From: CBFDBT01 sp965603115
GTDB lineage: Bacteria > Pseudomonadota > Alphaproteobacteria > Sphingomonadales > Kordiimonadaceae
DNA length: 6,362 nt
Direction of reading: 5' to 3'
Assembly (NCBI GenBank): GCA_965603115.1
Contig: CBFDBT010000162.1
Coordinates: 1 to 6,362, forward strand
Numbering within the stretch: position 1 is the stretch's first letter; each line of letters opens with the position of its first letter. Position numbers and translations under genes: made by a program. Shown here piece by piece: positions 6,131 to 6,362 of the stretch. The notes beneath the pieces are model-generated. The model was not told where the DNA came from. It was given only the letters and a program-made list of their open reading frames with translations, and searched no databases.

Positions 6131-6166
6131 TAAAAAACCCTGAGGACCAATTCATGACCCTCAGGG
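6131..6166 (-). terminator. Rho-independent terminator of the TonB-receptor gene
   Basis: Perfect 8 bp stem CCCTGAGG (6138-6145) and CCTCAGGG (6159-6166) with a 13-base loop. On the minus strand the stem is followed at once by six T residues (6137-6132). It lies 46 bases beyond the receptor stop codon, in the right direction. Confidence 0.85.
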
Positions 6167-6174
6167 ATATAATC

Positions 6175-6188
6175 AGGGGCTAGCCCCT
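6175..6188. repeat. 14 bp perfect palindrome between receptor stop and terminator
   Basis: AGGGGCTAGCCCCT is a complete palindrome lying between the stop codon (6212) and the terminator stem. In RNA it could form a second small hairpin (5 bp stem, CTAG loop) that stabilises the 3' end or assists termination. It has no T run of its own. Confidence 0.6.
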
Positions 6189-6211
6189 AAAATTTAAAAG
6201 TTCCAATTAGT

Positions 6212-6362
6212 CTAGAACTTCATTGACGCCTGCAGGGTAACAGTGCGACCCCGGCTCATGAAGTTATAGTTGGTAACAGCACCAAATGTTGAACCAGATA
6301 GTGGTGCATCGCCAGCAAACAATTTAACTTGCTTGTCTGTAAGGTTTTCACCAAGGACTGCA
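6212..6362 (-). CDS. TonB-dependent outer-membrane receptor, C-terminal 49 residues (partial)
   Basis: The gene enters from the right edge, and only its last 49 codons and the stop TAG (6214-6212) are present. The translation opens AVLGENLTDKQVKLFAGD and closes NYNFMSRGRTVTLQASMKF. The pattern G-x-N-L-T-D-K near the end, then a final beta strand of type G-R-T-V-x-L-x-A-x-x-K-F with terminal Phe, is the standard ending of TonB-dependent receptor barrels; the last Phe is the recognition signal for outer-membrane barrel insertion. Such receptors import siderophores, cobalamin or oligosaccharides using TonB energy. The substrate cannot be told from this fragment. A clear terminator follows, so it is not in an operon with the FG-GAP gene downstream. 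Confidence 0.85.
   Translation of the reverse strand, partial: AVLGENLTDKQVKLFAGDAPLSGSTFGAVTNYNFMSRGRTVTLQASMKF

Overview
The window reads as ordinary chromosomal DNA of a Gram-negative bacterium. The evidence is the C-terminus of a TonB-dependent outer-membrane receptor, an AsmA-like periplasmic protein, a lipobox-bearing protein that also has a type I-secretion-like C-terminus, and a polyprenyl-phosphate sugar transferase. The style of the cadherin-like/FG-GAP protein and the TonB receptor suggests a marine alphaproteobacterium, but that placement is inference from protein flavour only. Intergenic DNA is A+T-rich. I see no tRNA, rRNA, CRISPR array, insertion sequence or phage gene.

Layout, left to right. 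Positions 1-121 lie downstream of the first gene and hold nothing I can support. Positions 122-1129 (minus) encode a WecA/MraY-family glycosyl-1-phosphate transferase. A 253-268 bp divergent intergenic region carries a good sigma70-type promoter for the plus-strand gene and a weaker candidate for the minus-strand gene. Positions 1398-2156 (plus) encode a small membrane-anchored AsmA/DUF748-like protein. It converges, with only 8 bp between stop codons, on a minus-strand FAD/NAD(H)-dependent ferredoxin-reductase-type oxidoreductase (2165-3391). Upstream of that, on the same strand and 77 bp away, is a large modular surface or secreted protein (3469-6003). Its order is lipobox-like N-terminus, polyproline linker, two cadherin-like domains, seven FG-GAP blades and an RTX/type I secretion-like tail. 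A 208 bp gap with a promoter -10 element and a strong minus-strand terminator separates it from the 3' end of a TonB-dependent receptor gene that runs off the right edge (6212-6362).

The genes do not form one obvious pathway. Most look like independent units for envelope and surface functions: polysaccharide initiation, periplasmic/lipid-related, adhesin-like and outer-membrane uptake. The oxidoreductase may be read through from the large repeat protein, because no terminator or clear promoter separates them. The most interesting object is the 844-residue protein. It combines a lipoprotein-type N-terminus with a C-terminus typical of type I secretion substrates and an apparently complete seven-bladed integrin-like propeller.
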